Assembly (NCBI RefSeq): GCF_901482695.1
Contig: NZ_LR590484.1
Location: 4,216,001-4,280,000 of the forward strand
Reading direction: 5' to 3'
DNA: 64,000 bases
Source of the DNA: Sphingobacterium thalpophilum
GTDB lineage: Bacteria; Bacteroidota; Bacteroidia; Sphingobacteriales; Sphingobacteriaceae
Positions within the stretch are counted from its first letter, which is position 1. Each line of letters begins with the position of its first letter. Shown piece after piece: positions 51,493 to 60,777 of this stretch. The position numbers and the translations under genes were made by a program. The notes beneath the pieces are model-generated. The model had not been told where the DNA came from. It was given only the letters and a program-made list of their open reading frames with translations, and searched no databases.

Positions 51493-52368
51493 ATGAAACC
51501 CAAGCAAGCCTTGCAGGTAATGGCGTATAAAGGTATTTATATTATTGCCTACGCCGTTAGCTTATTGCCCATGCCAATTCTTTATACCCTGGCCTCAGTT
51601 GCTTTTTTTGTAGCGTATTATGTCGTTGGGTACAGAAAAGAGGTCGTTATTCAGAATGTGGCACGCTCCTTTCCGGATAAGCGATATGGGGAGATCCGCG
51701 CCATCGTTAAAAAATTCTATACTTGTTTTGCCTCTTATTTTGCTGAGATCATAAAAGGTATTTCCGCTCCGGCAGCGGTACTGGATCGAAAGATTATCTT
51801 TGAAAATCTTGAATTAATAGAAGAACATATACACGATGGGCGCAATGTGATTGCCTGCCTGGGACACTGCGGCAATTGGGAAATGTTGAATTTTATGCCC
51901 TTTAAGATACGCCATGACGTTTATGCTGTGTACAGACCCCTTAAGTCAGTGCCGATAGACATGTTCATGGTTAAGCTAAGGTCGCGTTTTGGTCTCAGGC
52001 TGGTACCAGACCATGCCATTATACGGCATGTGCTGTCAGAGAGAGGAGAGCCTGCGGTTTATCTTTTTCTCGCCGACCAGTGTCCGCGGACCAAAGAGGA
52101 GAAATACAAATTTACTTTGCTGCATCAGGACACCTACGTGTTTTCTGGCATGGAGAAGCTCGCGCGCAGTGGTCAGTCGGCGGTGATTTATTTACATATC
52201 ACGCAGCTATCCAAAGGAAGCTACAAAATAGCCTGCATACCCATATGTGCTCAAGCGCAAACGACAAAGGAGGGTGATATCACGAAAAAGTACATTGACC
52301 TGTTAGCGGACAATATCAGGGAAGAACCTTACGGTTGGCTGTGGACACATAAACGGTGGAAAAATTGA
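51493..52368 (+). CDS. lysophospholipid / lipid A acyltransferase (LpxL-HtrB family)
   Basis: A 291-residue membrane acyltransferase of the LpxL/HtrB superfamily. An N-terminal membrane segment (about 11-41) is followed by the catalytic motif GHCGNWE (H-x4-E), VYRPLK and a later ADQCPRT loop. It adds an acyl chain to a lipid A-type or glycolipid acceptor. It is coupled to the outer-membrane protein gene and convergent with the NarL regulator gene. Confidence 0.9.
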   Translation: MKPKQALQVMAYKGIYIIAYAVSLLPMPILYTLASVAFFVAYYVVGYRKEVVIQNVARSFPDKRYGEIRAIVKKFYTCFASYFAEIIKGISAPAAVLDRKIIFENLELIEEHIHDGRNVIACLGHCGNWEMLNFMPFKIRHDVYAVYRPLKSVPIDMFMVKLRSRFGLRLVPDHAIIRHVLSERGEPAVYLFLADQCPRTKEEKYKFTLLHQDTYVFSGMEKLARSGQSAVIYLHITQLSKGSYKIACIPICAQAQTTKEGDITKKYIDLLADNIREEPYGWLWTHKRWKN

Positions 52369-52380
52369 GATGAAATGATC

Positions 52381-53031
52381 CTAGTCGGTGCCGATCCCAC
52401 CGCGGGGGCTATTTCGTAGCGCTTTGACGACGGCTTCACTTTTGGAGTTGACTTGGAGTTTTTCATAAATTTTTTTGATGTGCGAACGCACAGTATCCAT
52501 AGAGATAAACAGTTTATCGGCAATCATCTTATAACTATATCCTTCGACGAGTAGGTCAAGGACCTCTTTTTCACGCGCGGAAAGATCGAAAGTGGACGTT
52601 CTTGTCGTTTTACCTTCAGCAAGCATATGCAGGACCTGTGTGGCAATGGACGAAGTCATCGGAGCTCCACCGTTTAAAGCATCTTCAATATACTCCAGAA
52701 TCTTGGACGGTGGTGTTTTTTTTAAGATGTAGCCATTGGCACCCGCTTTTATGGCATCAAAAACATTCGCATTGTCGTCAAATACCGTGAGCATGATTAT
52801 TTTTCCCCTGAATCCGGATTGCCTTAAAAGTTTTAGTCCTGATATACCATTTACAAAAGGCATGTCTATGTCCATCAGAATGAGGTCCGGACAGTGCTTT
52901 TTTATATCCTCAGAGGCGTTGGCACAATGACCATAAGCAGCCTGTACTACATATTTTGGATCGCTATTGATGAGAATCGACAATACATCTCTCAATTGGC
53001 TGTTGTCTTCATATATCAGGATCTTTGTCAT
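52381..53031 (-). CDS. NarL/FixJ response regulator
   Basis: A 216-residue regulator with receiver Asp54 (LILMDIDMP), conserved Lys (ILKKTPPSK) and LuxR-type HTH (about 150-210, LSAREKEVLDLLVEGYSYKM and LFISMDTVRSHIKKI). It is 62 bp from the sensor kinase gene on the same strand and is surely its partner. A decayed copy of its end exists at 8212-8332. Confidence 0.95.
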   Translation of the reverse strand: MTKILIYEDNSQLRDVLSILINSDPKYVVQAAYGHCANASEDIKKHCPDLILMDIDMPFVNGISGLKLLRQSGFRGKIIMLTVFDDNANVFDAIKAGANGYILKKTPPSKILEYIEDALNGGAPMTSSIATQVLHMLAEGKTTRTSTFDLSAREKEVLDLLVEGYSYKMIADKLFISMDTVRSHIKKIYEKLQVNSKSEAVVKALRNSPRGGIGTD

Positions 53032-53092
53032 AATTAGTACAATTTAGGGAATGTTTACCGTTGTATCAATCGCATGTTGATGTGAATCTGTG

Positions 53093-56000
53093 TTAAATTT
53101 TGAGTGTGAGCAAAACGGTGGTTCCCCTATTTTCGGAAGATGTAATGCTGAATTGTGCCCCTAAGGCCTGACTACGCTGGGCCATATTGTACAGGCCATT
53201 GCCAGAATGCTGTCTGGAACAGTCAAAGCCTTTGCCATTATCTTTTATCTGCAGTTCGATATGTGATGGACCTGCCCCGATGTTTATAAGCACGGATGTA
53301 GCTTCAGCATATTTGGAGATATTGTTCAGCGCTTCTTTATAAATAAGGAATAAATGGCGCCGTTGTTCCATATCCAATTTTATATTGCGGATGCTATCGT
53401 CCGCTTGAAAGACATATTGGATTTTGAGCGGATCCAAAATCAAGGCCGCATGTTCGCGCATGCGGGCCACGATCTTCTGCAGCAGATCGTTGTCTGGCTT
53501 TATACTCCAGACAATATCATCCATCGCCTGCATCATCTGCGAACTGTTTGCCCCGATCCGGTCCAGGTAGGAGCGGACGATGTGATGTTGTTCCGAAAGG
53601 TCCTTTTTGGCCACCTCGCTCAGGATATGGATGGAGGTTAACGTAGAGCCTACATCATCGTGCAGATCCCGGGCCACCTTTTCCCGTAGGCGATGTACTT
53701 CCAATAATCTCTTTAGCCGATAACGGTGTAAAATAAAAATGCTGGATAAAATAAAAAGCGCTATTATAGCAAAAAACCACCAAGTTTGATAAAACGCAGG
53801 CTTTATCGTGATCGGAAGCTTGGTGATGGCAGAAAATTTACCGCCTTGGCTCTCAGAGCGCACCATAAACACGTATTTTCCCGGAGACAGTGAGGCAAAG
53901 TTGGTAGCCAGCTGAGGATCACTCGGAATCCAGGATTTTCCCGAACCTTCAAGCCGGTAGTAGTATTTAAAGCTGTCGGGATCGTTATAGGAAAGGGTCG
54001 AATAGAAGATGGAGAAGAAATTCTGCCAGTGTTCGAGTGTGACACCCCCCGCCCGGATCAGCGAATCGACCGACAGGTATTTGTCAAACAGTTTGAAATC
54101 GGTGATATGTAGCTCTTTTGGTGCAGAATTATTCCTGTTGAATTTTGAGGGGTCGAAAATTAGGACGGCTTTGTCACTGCTGAATGCAAGTTTTCCGCTC
54201 GCCAGTTTCACGCCGCAAGTCAGCAAATTGGCTACGTTCGAAGTATTCACGAGTCCATGCCGCTTGTTGAACGAACGAAATTCACGTTTGCCGGGATCAA
54301 AACGACAGATACCTGCGGTCGTGCTCATCCACAATAAACCTTCATTGTCGGTTACCAAGGCTGTTACCATGTTTTGTGGCAAGCCGTTGCCGATGTTGTA
54401 TTTTGTCACTTCACCCGTGTGCAGATTTAAAATATCAAGACCGGAATAACCCGCGATAGCGAGCAGCCTGTCACCGATAAGTTCGATGCTTTGTATTTTG
54501 GAGGTGGTAAGTCCGTGGGGACCCGATTTGTAATTTTTTATGATTTTTCCAGAACTGGCTTCCAGCTGAAATACGCCTGAGCCCCGAGTACCTACCCATA
54601 CGTCGTTCCCATTGCCGGGCCGGATGCAAGAGACGGACGATTTTAGATCATTGAGTATAGTATAGCCGCTATTTTCTTTTCGGATGATTTTGCCATTGTC
54701 GGTGCCAAACCATATCTGTCCGTTCGGGTGGGCCGAAATGCGGCGGATCGATTGTCCGCCGAATATTTTGGGCACCAGAAACTGCGATCTTCTGGTTTTC
54801 GCGTCAAAAAAGATCAATCTGCCATTTTTGCATCCGATCCAGCTATTTCCCGTTTTTTGATCGTATTCGATCGACCAGATATATCTAAAGTTCAGGTCCT
54901 GGGTGGGCGCTCCATTGTATAAAATATCGCTGACTTTCGGTTCGAGGTTTACTTTAAGCGCATCATTGTATTTAATCGTGGTTAATTTTTCGCCCCAAGA
55001 ACCCACCATAATACCATCTGGGCCAAAGGAGGTCAGATCAGTTATGGCCGCCTTTTCAAATATACCTGAAGTAACGATATTACGCACGTGATCGCCTATG
55101 ATTGACATGATATACAGTCCGTTATCCGTCGCTACCCACACATTTTGGTCGCGGTCTCTGAAAACCTGTGAAACAGTGGTGACCTGTATGCCGTAGTCTG
55201 TATTCTTCTGGTCGTAAAATTGAACAAACTTTTTTTTGTCTTCATCGAAGAGATTGAAAATATCGACACCATAGGCCCATATGATATCCCCGAACTCCAC
55301 ACATTCGTAAAAGTCGTGATAGTTACTACGGCTGTTGGGTTCGGACGGAATCAGCTTTTTGTTTTCAAAATTAGTGTCGGCAAGATAGATGAGGCCGTTT
55401 GTATGGCGCTTTTTGATCTGGATAAAAACACGGCCTCTGGAGTCCCTGTAAAAGCGGTTGATGTTCTTGACCGAACTCAGCTTATTGTTGGTAAAAAAGG
55501 TCTTCTTATTGCTGTCAAAATAGCCCATTCCCTGGAGTCCCGCTATCCAGAATATCCCTGTGCCATCGTATTGCAGCCACGTTGGCCCCCAGTTAGCAGG
55601 AAAGCCGATCGTATTGCTGCTCGATTCGAACTTGTTTGTCGATTCGTTCAATATTAGAATGTCTACCCCATGAAGTATAAGGAATATCTGCCCAGCTTGT
55701 TGGACGAGACGGATCTGATAATTCTGGAAGTCTTTTGTGTACTGATCGACCTTTACTTCCTGAGCTTTATTTGTTTGTGGGTTGAGCAAGAAAAATGTAT
55801 GTTCCATTCGCACAAGCAGTGACTTCGACTTTTGGGATACGAGGAGCTGGTCTACGGGGAGTCCCGGAAGACCGGGACTCAGGAGCCTGCGGAAACGGAT
55901 TCCATCATAACGTTGCAATCCATTTTTGGTGCCTACCCAGATAAATCCATCTGCCGTCTGCGTGACACAGTTGACAAAATTGGAAGCGAGGCCGTCGGTG

Positions 56001-56095
56001 ATGCGGTTAAATGATATTTCCATTGCTTTGAGCATCAACGGAAGCAAGGTGAAGAGGCTTGCCAGAAACAGCGCAAACTTTTTGCTCGTCATCAT
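53093..56095 (-). CDS. propeller / Y_Y_Y-type sensor histidine kinase
   Basis: A 1000-residue membrane kinase. After a signal peptide come many Reg_prop repeats (e.g. DGFIWVGTKNGLQRY, NVWVATDNGLYIM, LLWMSTTAGICRF), forming two beta-propellers, then a Y_Y_Y domain (about 690-760), a membrane helix (about 770-790), a HisKA_3 domain (His812 in RDLHDDVGS) and a HATPase (DNGKGFD, GNGLYNMAQR). Unlike Bacteroidota hybrid sensors it has no receiver or AraC part; that role is filled by the NarL protein next to it. The ligand is unknown. Confidence 0.95.
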   Translation of the reverse strand: MMTSKKFALFLASLFTLLPLMLKAMEISFNRITDGLASNFVNCVTQTADGFIWVGTKNGLQRYDGIRFRRLLSPGLPGLPVDQLLVSQKSKSLLVRMEHTFFLLNPQTNKAQEVKVDQYTKDFQNYQIRLVQQAGQIFLILHGVDILILNESTNKFESSSNTIGFPANWGPTWLQYDGTGIFWIAGLQGMGYFDSNKKTFFTNNKLSSVKNINRFYRDSRGRVFIQIKKRHTNGLIYLADTNFENKKLIPSEPNSRSNYHDFYECVEFGDIIWAYGVDIFNLFDEDKKKFVQFYDQKNTDYGIQVTTVSQVFRDRDQNVWVATDNGLYIMSIIGDHVRNIVTSGIFEKAAITDLTSFGPDGIMVGSWGEKLTTIKYNDALKVNLEPKVSDILYNGAPTQDLNFRYIWSIEYDQKTGNSWIGCKNGRLIFFDAKTRRSQFLVPKIFGGQSIRRISAHPNGQIWFGTDNGKIIRKENSGYTILNDLKSSVSCIRPGNGNDVWVGTRGSGVFQLEASSGKIIKNYKSGPHGLTTSKIQSIELIGDRLLAIAGYSGLDILNLHTGEVTKYNIGNGLPQNMVTALVTDNEGLLWMSTTAGICRFDPGKREFRSFNKRHGLVNTSNVANLLTCGVKLASGKLAFSSDKAVLIFDPSKFNRNNSAPKELHITDFKLFDKYLSVDSLIRAGGVTLEHWQNFFSIFYSTLSYNDPDSFKYYYRLEGSGKSWIPSDPQLATNFASLSPGKYVFMVRSESQGGKFSAITKLPITIKPAFYQTWWFFAIIALFILSSIFILHRYRLKRLLEVHRLREKVARDLHDDVGSTLTSIHILSEVAKKDLSEQHHIVRSYLDRIGANSSQMMQAMDDIVWSIKPDNDLLQKIVARMREHAALILDPLKIQYVFQADDSIRNIKLDMEQRRHLFLIYKEALNNISKYAEATSVLINIGAGPSHIELQIKDNGKGFDCSRQHSGNGLYNMAQRSQALGAQFSITSSENRGTTVLLTLKI

Positions 56096-56157
56096 CGGGC
56101 GGATTATTTTTTCAAAAATGCAACAAATACACGACTTAATAAAATCCGGGAGGCCTG

Positions 56158-58572
56158 TTATTCTGCGCGCCGTTTGAGATCTTCCGCTCCCCCGGTTTTT
56201 CGGATCTTCGTCGACTTGCTATCTCCAAAACTGTAGCTATAGGAAAGCATGACCAGTCGTGTATCTCTTTTGGTGCTGAAATTTTCTTTGTAATTGTTAT
56301 AGACTGTTAGTCCTTTGTAGTAGTTGGTGCGGAAGATATCGCTAAAAGATAGCTTTAAAGTACTGTTGTTGCTGAATTTCTTCTGCGCACCGATATTCAG
56401 TGACCACAGTGGTGAAATACGGGCAAACGCATAGACTTCTGCTGACTTGTAGCTGGCAGCCAGTTCTGCCGCATAATTATTGCCCAACCTGATCGTGTTG
56501 ACCATGTTCAGGTCTACATTAAAGTTCCCTTTGTTCTTGATTGTCGTTTCTGACACATTGCCTGAGTAGGATCCATAATAAAAATTGGCACTGGTATTCA
56601 TCTCCCACCATTTTGTTACTTGAACAGGAGCGACGAGATAGAGTCCATAGTACAAGGCCGCGCTGATATTTTCGTCTGTCTGCACTGAAATGTTCTCTCC
56701 GTTTTCAATGATGGGTTTGACAACAGATGTAATGTTTTGAGCAGTTTTGCTATAGCTCACTGTTGCTAAATATTTGTTTTTCAAGCTGTATGTCAATTCG
56801 TAATTTTGCGAAGTCTGTGGGTTCAGCCCAGGATTTCCCGTCTTATATGTTGTCGCATTGATATAGTATTTGAAGGGGTTGAGCTGTATGTAGCTTGGCC
56901 GTGAGATTCTCCTGCTGAAATTGATGTCCAGCCTGTTGTCCTCATTGAGATCAAATGACAGGGATGCGCTCGGAAACAGCTGCGTATACTTTTTTTTATT
57001 GACCAGGTCCATTGTGATCTGCGTTCCGGTCACATTGGTATGTTCGGCCCGCAGCCCGACGATAGCAGTCATCCGATTCCATTTTTTTGAGAGGTTGCCG
57101 TATACGGCATGGATATATTCCTTATAGATGTAATGGTTGGATTTGCCGGTGTCCAGTACTGGCTTTTCAGCGCTGTGATCATAAAATTCCATATCGTTGT
57201 CCGACTTCACAAAACTCGATTTGATGCCAGTTTCCAATTTCCAGTTTTGTTCGAAAATCATAATCGCATCACTCTTGAGTGCATAGATGTCCAAACCGCC
57301 GTCTACGTTCCCTCGTAGTACGTAAGGTAGCGTTCCAGTTTGACCGGGTGTTTTGGTTTTGGTGTCGAAGTGCTGGACAGACTTATTGAAATAATGAATC
57401 CAGTCGATGTCGGTATTCACCTCTGAACCTAAAGTGTCCAGGCTATATCTATGGTTGAGGTTGAGACTACCGTTTCGCCACTTGTTTTTGGCATCACTTT
57501 GTGTTTGTATTTCCTTTAAGAGCTGCTGTTCGCTGTCCATTACGCTTGTTTTACTGTTGCTATTGGGCGTTAAGATATTGCTATTGAAGCTGAAGGCAGC
57601 ACCCAGTATGTGGTTGTCGTTGAGCTGATAATCCAGTCCGGCCTTTCCGCTATGGTTATTGACGCCGGTTTTAATAAAGTTATCCTGAAGGTAGGCTTTT
57701 GTGAGATTTTCCTGATCATAAAAACTCCTGTTCAGAACCAGATCGTTCGACATCTCACGGTAGGCGAAATTGTAGCTCGCAAAGGTGTTTACTTTTCCTT
57801 TTCTATGGTTGATATGGAAGCTATTGCTGTTTTTGATGTATCTTCCTGTGCCTATCGCAGTTGTCACTGTTGCGTTGGTCCCCTTTTTTGTTCCTTTTTT
57901 GAGTTTTATATTGACAATTGCTGTACCTGCAGCGTCATACTTCGAAGAAGGGTTGGTGATGAATTCAATTTTATCGATCGCTGAAGCAGAAATTCCGCGT
58001 AGATAGTCAGCCAGCGCATCAGCCGTGAGGGGGATATTTTTGCCGTCAATCTGTATGAGCAGATTGTTTTTCCCTCTCAGGCTTATATTGTCATTGGCAT
58101 CAATATTGACTCCCGGGGCCTTTTCCAAAACATCGAAGGCCGAGCCGCCAGTATTCTGAAGGCTACTTTCTACATTTAAAATGAGTTTACCATCCTGCCG
58201 CTCGATATAAGGGCGAGTCCTCGCAATCACGACCGTCTCCAGCCTCTTGTCGCTTATATGGATTTCTGGAAAGAGGAGGTCTCTATCCCGGATCTCGAAA
58301 ACTTTGGAATTATATATATCCGATTGATGGCGACGGATCTTCACATAGTAGGATCCGTTGCCGAGGCCTTCAAATCTGAACTCTCCTGTCGGACCGAGCA
58401 GTTCGGTTTTCAGCAATTTGCTGTCCAGATCGAATAGGTGAGCTTCTAGGCTGCTGCTATCTGTGGTGACCACCTTTCCCGAAAGCACATATTGCGGCTT
58501 GTGTGCCTGCGCCAGCAGCCCAGCCGCCGGAAGCAGCAGCATGATCAGCAAAAGGATGATGTTGTTTTTCAT
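56158..58572 (-). CDS. TonB-receptor-like outer-membrane protein (OMP_b-brl_3 type)
   Basis: An 804-residue receptor-like barrel; the start at 58570-58572 gives signal peptide MKNNIILLLIMLLLPAAG. Order: carboxypeptidase-like domain (about 25-100), a plug-like region with LNVESSLQNTGGSAFDVLEKAPGV and GKNIPLT, then the barrel with YDAAGTAIVNIKLKKG and C-terminal KNYKENFSTKRDTRLVMLSYSYSF. No TonB-box can be seen with certainty. It lies upstream of the sensor gene on the same strand and is a plausible target or signal partner. Confidence 0.9.
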   Translation of the reverse strand: MKNNIILLLIMLLLPAAGLLAQAHKPQYVLSGKVVTTDSSSLEAHLFDLDSKLLKTELLGPTGEFRFEGLGNGSYYVKIRRHQSDIYNSKVFEIRDRDLLFPEIHISDKRLETVVIARTRPYIERQDGKLILNVESSLQNTGGSAFDVLEKAPGVNIDANDNISLRGKNNLLIQIDGKNIPLTADALADYLRGISASAIDKIEFITNPSSKYDAAGTAIVNIKLKKGTKKGTNATVTTAIGTGRYIKNSNSFHINHRKGKVNTFASYNFAYREMSNDLVLNRSFYDQENLTKAYLQDNFIKTGVNNHSGKAGLDYQLNDNHILGAAFSFNSNILTPNSNSKTSVMDSEQQLLKEIQTQSDAKNKWRNGSLNLNHRYSLDTLGSEVNTDIDWIHYFNKSVQHFDTKTKTPGQTGTLPYVLRGNVDGGLDIYALKSDAIMIFEQNWKLETGIKSSFVKSDNDMEFYDHSAEKPVLDTGKSNHYIYKEYIHAVYGNLSKKWNRMTAIVGLRAEHTNVTGTQITMDLVNKKKYTQLFPSASLSFDLNEDNRLDINFSRRISRPSYIQLNPFKYYINATTYKTGNPGLNPQTSQNYELTYSLKNKYLATVSYSKTAQNITSVVKPIIENGENISVQTDENISAALYYGLYLVAPVQVTKWWEMNTSANFYYGSYSGNVSETTIKNKGNFNVDLNMVNTIRLGNNYAAELAASYKSAEVYAFARISPLWSLNIGAQKKFSNNSTLKLSFSDIFRTNYYKGLTVYNNYKENFSTKRDTRLVMLSYSYSFGDSKSTKIRKTGGAEDLKRRAE

Positions 58573-59074
58573 AAGAGATAGTTTTTTGATCGTAAAGACA
58601 GATTTCGCCACCGGTCTGCCTTAGTGCGCTAATGATGCTGCAAATTAGTGAGAAAAGAAAGTCGGACCAACCACATGTTCATGTGATTCATAAGCTTATA
58701 TAGCCTACCGCACTCTTGCCCGAAACGGGCAGCGATAGAAAGCTTTTTGCCTTTTGATGTCCGTCAGACAAATACCATATGGTACGGATACCTGTACGGA
58801 AATGGCTGCTGACGATAAACCACACAAAGATGTGATGGACTACCGCAGTGATAGAATTTAATTTTGAAAAAGAAATTTCTCAGGTTTTAGGAGCTGAGAT
58901 AAGATCTCAACTAAAATTATTAATGAATTAAATATGGCTATTTTAAAAGAAACAATCAACAAAAAGGTACTGGAGCCCATTCATATGGTTTACATCACTC
59001 TTTTGAGCAGTGCTTTTTACGGCTACAGAACGTCTGGCAAGGCGCCCCGAGCGGTCGGAGGTAACATAAGGAAC
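58573..59074. other. 502-bp divergent intergenic region
   Basis: Between the receptor gene and the NTF2-like gene. It contains a palindrome CACATGTTCATGTG (58672-58685) and a short GCCCG-AAA-CGGGC hairpin. The open frame from 58934 into the NTF2-like gene lacks signal features and is read here as leader. No other gene is seen. Confidence 0.45.
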
Positions 59075-59512
59075 ATGAAAAAGACACTCGTCCTGCTGTT
59101 ACTCATATGGGCAGGAATTAGCGCTGTCCATGCCACTTCAAAATCCAGCCCACTTCGCACATGGAATGCTGTCTCAGTCATCGGTGCATATGTTAATACC
59201 ATCAGTATCGGAGACGTACAGTGGGTTGAACATCTTTTCACCGATGACTTTGACTATCATTTAGACAAGACAAAGCAGCGGTATTCCAAAAAGCAATTTG
59301 TCAAGTTTTTAAAATCGATGGCAGACCACAGTTATGACTGTGTAACTGAGTTTGCATTATTGGACGAAACTCCAGTGGCCTGCATGGCTAAAATGACCCT
59401 GCAGTTTGAAACCTTTACGCGCACTGATTATATCTATATGCTGTCTACTGCCGAAGGCTGGAAAATCAGTAAGATTTTGGTTTCACATGCTCAAAAGGAT
59501 AAACACGCATAA
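59075..59512 (+). CDS. exported NTF2/lumazine-binding-like protein
   Basis: A 145-residue protein; the ATG at 59075 follows GGAGGTAACATAAGGAAC and gives signal peptide MKKTLVLLLLIWAGISAVHA. The mature part (TWNAVSVIGAYVNTISIGDVQ to TEGWKISKILVSHAQ) follows the Lumazine_bd_2/NTF2-like fold. The function is not known. It is 1 bp ahead of the OmpA gene: one operon. Confidence 0.8.
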   Translation: MKKTLVLLLLIWAGISAVHATSKSSPLRTWNAVSVIGAYVNTISIGDVQWVEHLFTDDFDYHLDKTKQRYSKKQFVKFLKSMADHSYDCVTEFALLDETPVACMAKMTLQFETFTRTDYIYMLSTAEGWKISKILVSHAQKDKHA

Positions 59513-59513
59513 T

Positions 59514-60770
59514 ATGAAAAGATTAGCACTATTGGTCATTTTATTGACAGGAGGCAATGCGATGGCTCAGGGACTTTTTAATAAAATCAAACAAAAAGCG
59601 GAGAAGATAGCTGGGAATACCATCGAAAATGTAATCGAGGGAAAGATCAAAAAGCAAAACGAACAAGGCTCGCAGGCTGCTGCGACAACTGGCAGTGTTG
59701 AGCCGCAGGAAACCGGATCGGTCCGTCAACAGCGCGGACTGAGCAGTACGACTACGTATGACTTTGTGCCGGGGAGCAAGGTACTTCTTGCAGATGATTT
59801 CTCACAGGATCCGTTGGGTCAGTTCCCCTTAAAATGGTACACCCGTAGTAAAGGAGAGGTTGTCAGTCTCAATAATGTCAAAGGGAAATGGCTGAGGTTG
59901 TATCCCGGCACTTTTGTCAGCCCAGTGGTCGATATCGGGGAGCACGCTACTATTGAGTTTGACCTGATCATGGACTGGCCTTTGGCAGGCGGTTATATGG
60001 TGCCGGCCTTGAACTTTGCTTTTTATGACCGCGGCGATAGAGGCGAAATTTTGTCTTACGACTACCGTTTAAAAAACTGTCTCAAAGTCAGTATCGCTCC
60101 GTACCGTTCGGAAGCGGCGGTACAGTTGACTTCCTACGAAAATGTCGCCAAAAAGCTAGAGACAGATAAATATAGGGTGGCCAATTTTGATAAGAAAGTA
60201 GGCCAGGTCATTCATGTTGCGGTCAGTATTCAAAAAGAGCGGGTCCGCATCTGGCTGGATAAAGAGAAGGTGTTTGACCTGCCCAATGCAGCACCAGTGA
60301 ACAGCAACTTCAACCAGCTTAAATTAGATATGGCCAGTTCCAATTATACCAACGATCAGCTGGGCTTCTATGTTTCCAATTTCAGGTTTGCCGAAGGAAG
60401 TGCCGATACGCGGTCCAAGCTATTGACGAGTGGTAGGTTAGAAACCAGTGGTATCCTCTTTGCCTCCAACTCCGCCGAAATAACATCCGATAGTGATGGC
60501 ACGATAAGAGAAGTGGCAACCGTGCTCAAAGACAATCCGTCGATGAAGCTCCGCATTGTAGGCCATACTGATGCTGTTGGAGATGCTGAAAAAAATATGC
60601 TGCTGTCAAAGAAGCGTGCCGATGCCGTCCGTGATATGCTGGTCAAAACCTATGAGGTTGCCATTGCGCAGATTGAAACCGAAGGTAAAGGATCCACGGT
60701 GCCGGTCGTCGACGAAATCAGTGAGGAAAACAGAGCAAAAAATAGAAGAGTGGAATTCGTAAAGCTGTGA
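59514..60770 (+). CDS. OmpA-family outer-membrane protein
   Basis: A 418-residue protein with a signal peptide (MKRLALLVILLTGGNAMAQ). The middle part has a concanavalin-like beta domain (about 100-290, e.g. ATIEFDLIMDWPLAGG, RVRIWLDKEKVFDLP). The C-terminal OmpA domain (about 300-418) has LRIVGHTDAVGD and LSKKRADAVRD for peptidoglycan binding. It is a cell-wall-anchored surface or periplasmic protein, read in one operon with NTF2-like and lipoprotein genes. Confidence 0.9.
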   Translation: MKRLALLVILLTGGNAMAQGLFNKIKQKAEKIAGNTIENVIEGKIKKQNEQGSQAAATTGSVEPQETGSVRQQRGLSSTTTYDFVPGSKVLLADDFSQDPLGQFPLKWYTRSKGEVVSLNNVKGKWLRLYPGTFVSPVVDIGEHATIEFDLIMDWPLAGGYMVPALNFAFYDRGDRGEILSYDYRLKNCLKVSIAPYRSEAAVQLTSYENVAKKLETDKYRVANFDKKVGQVIHVAVSIQKERVRIWLDKEKVFDLPNAAPVNSNFNQLKLDMASSNYTNDQLGFYVSNFRFAEGSADTRSKLLTSGRLETSGILFASNSAEITSDSDGTIREVATVLKDNPSMKLRIVGHTDAVGDAEKNMLLSKKRADAVRDMLVKTYEVAIAQIETEGKGSTVPVVDEISEENRAKNRRVEFVKL

Positions 60771-60777
60771 TATCAAA

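Noticed and set aside
58934..59074. N-terminal extension of the NTF2-like protein
   Set aside because: The extension lacks signal features, and a good ribosome site and signal peptide begin at 59075.
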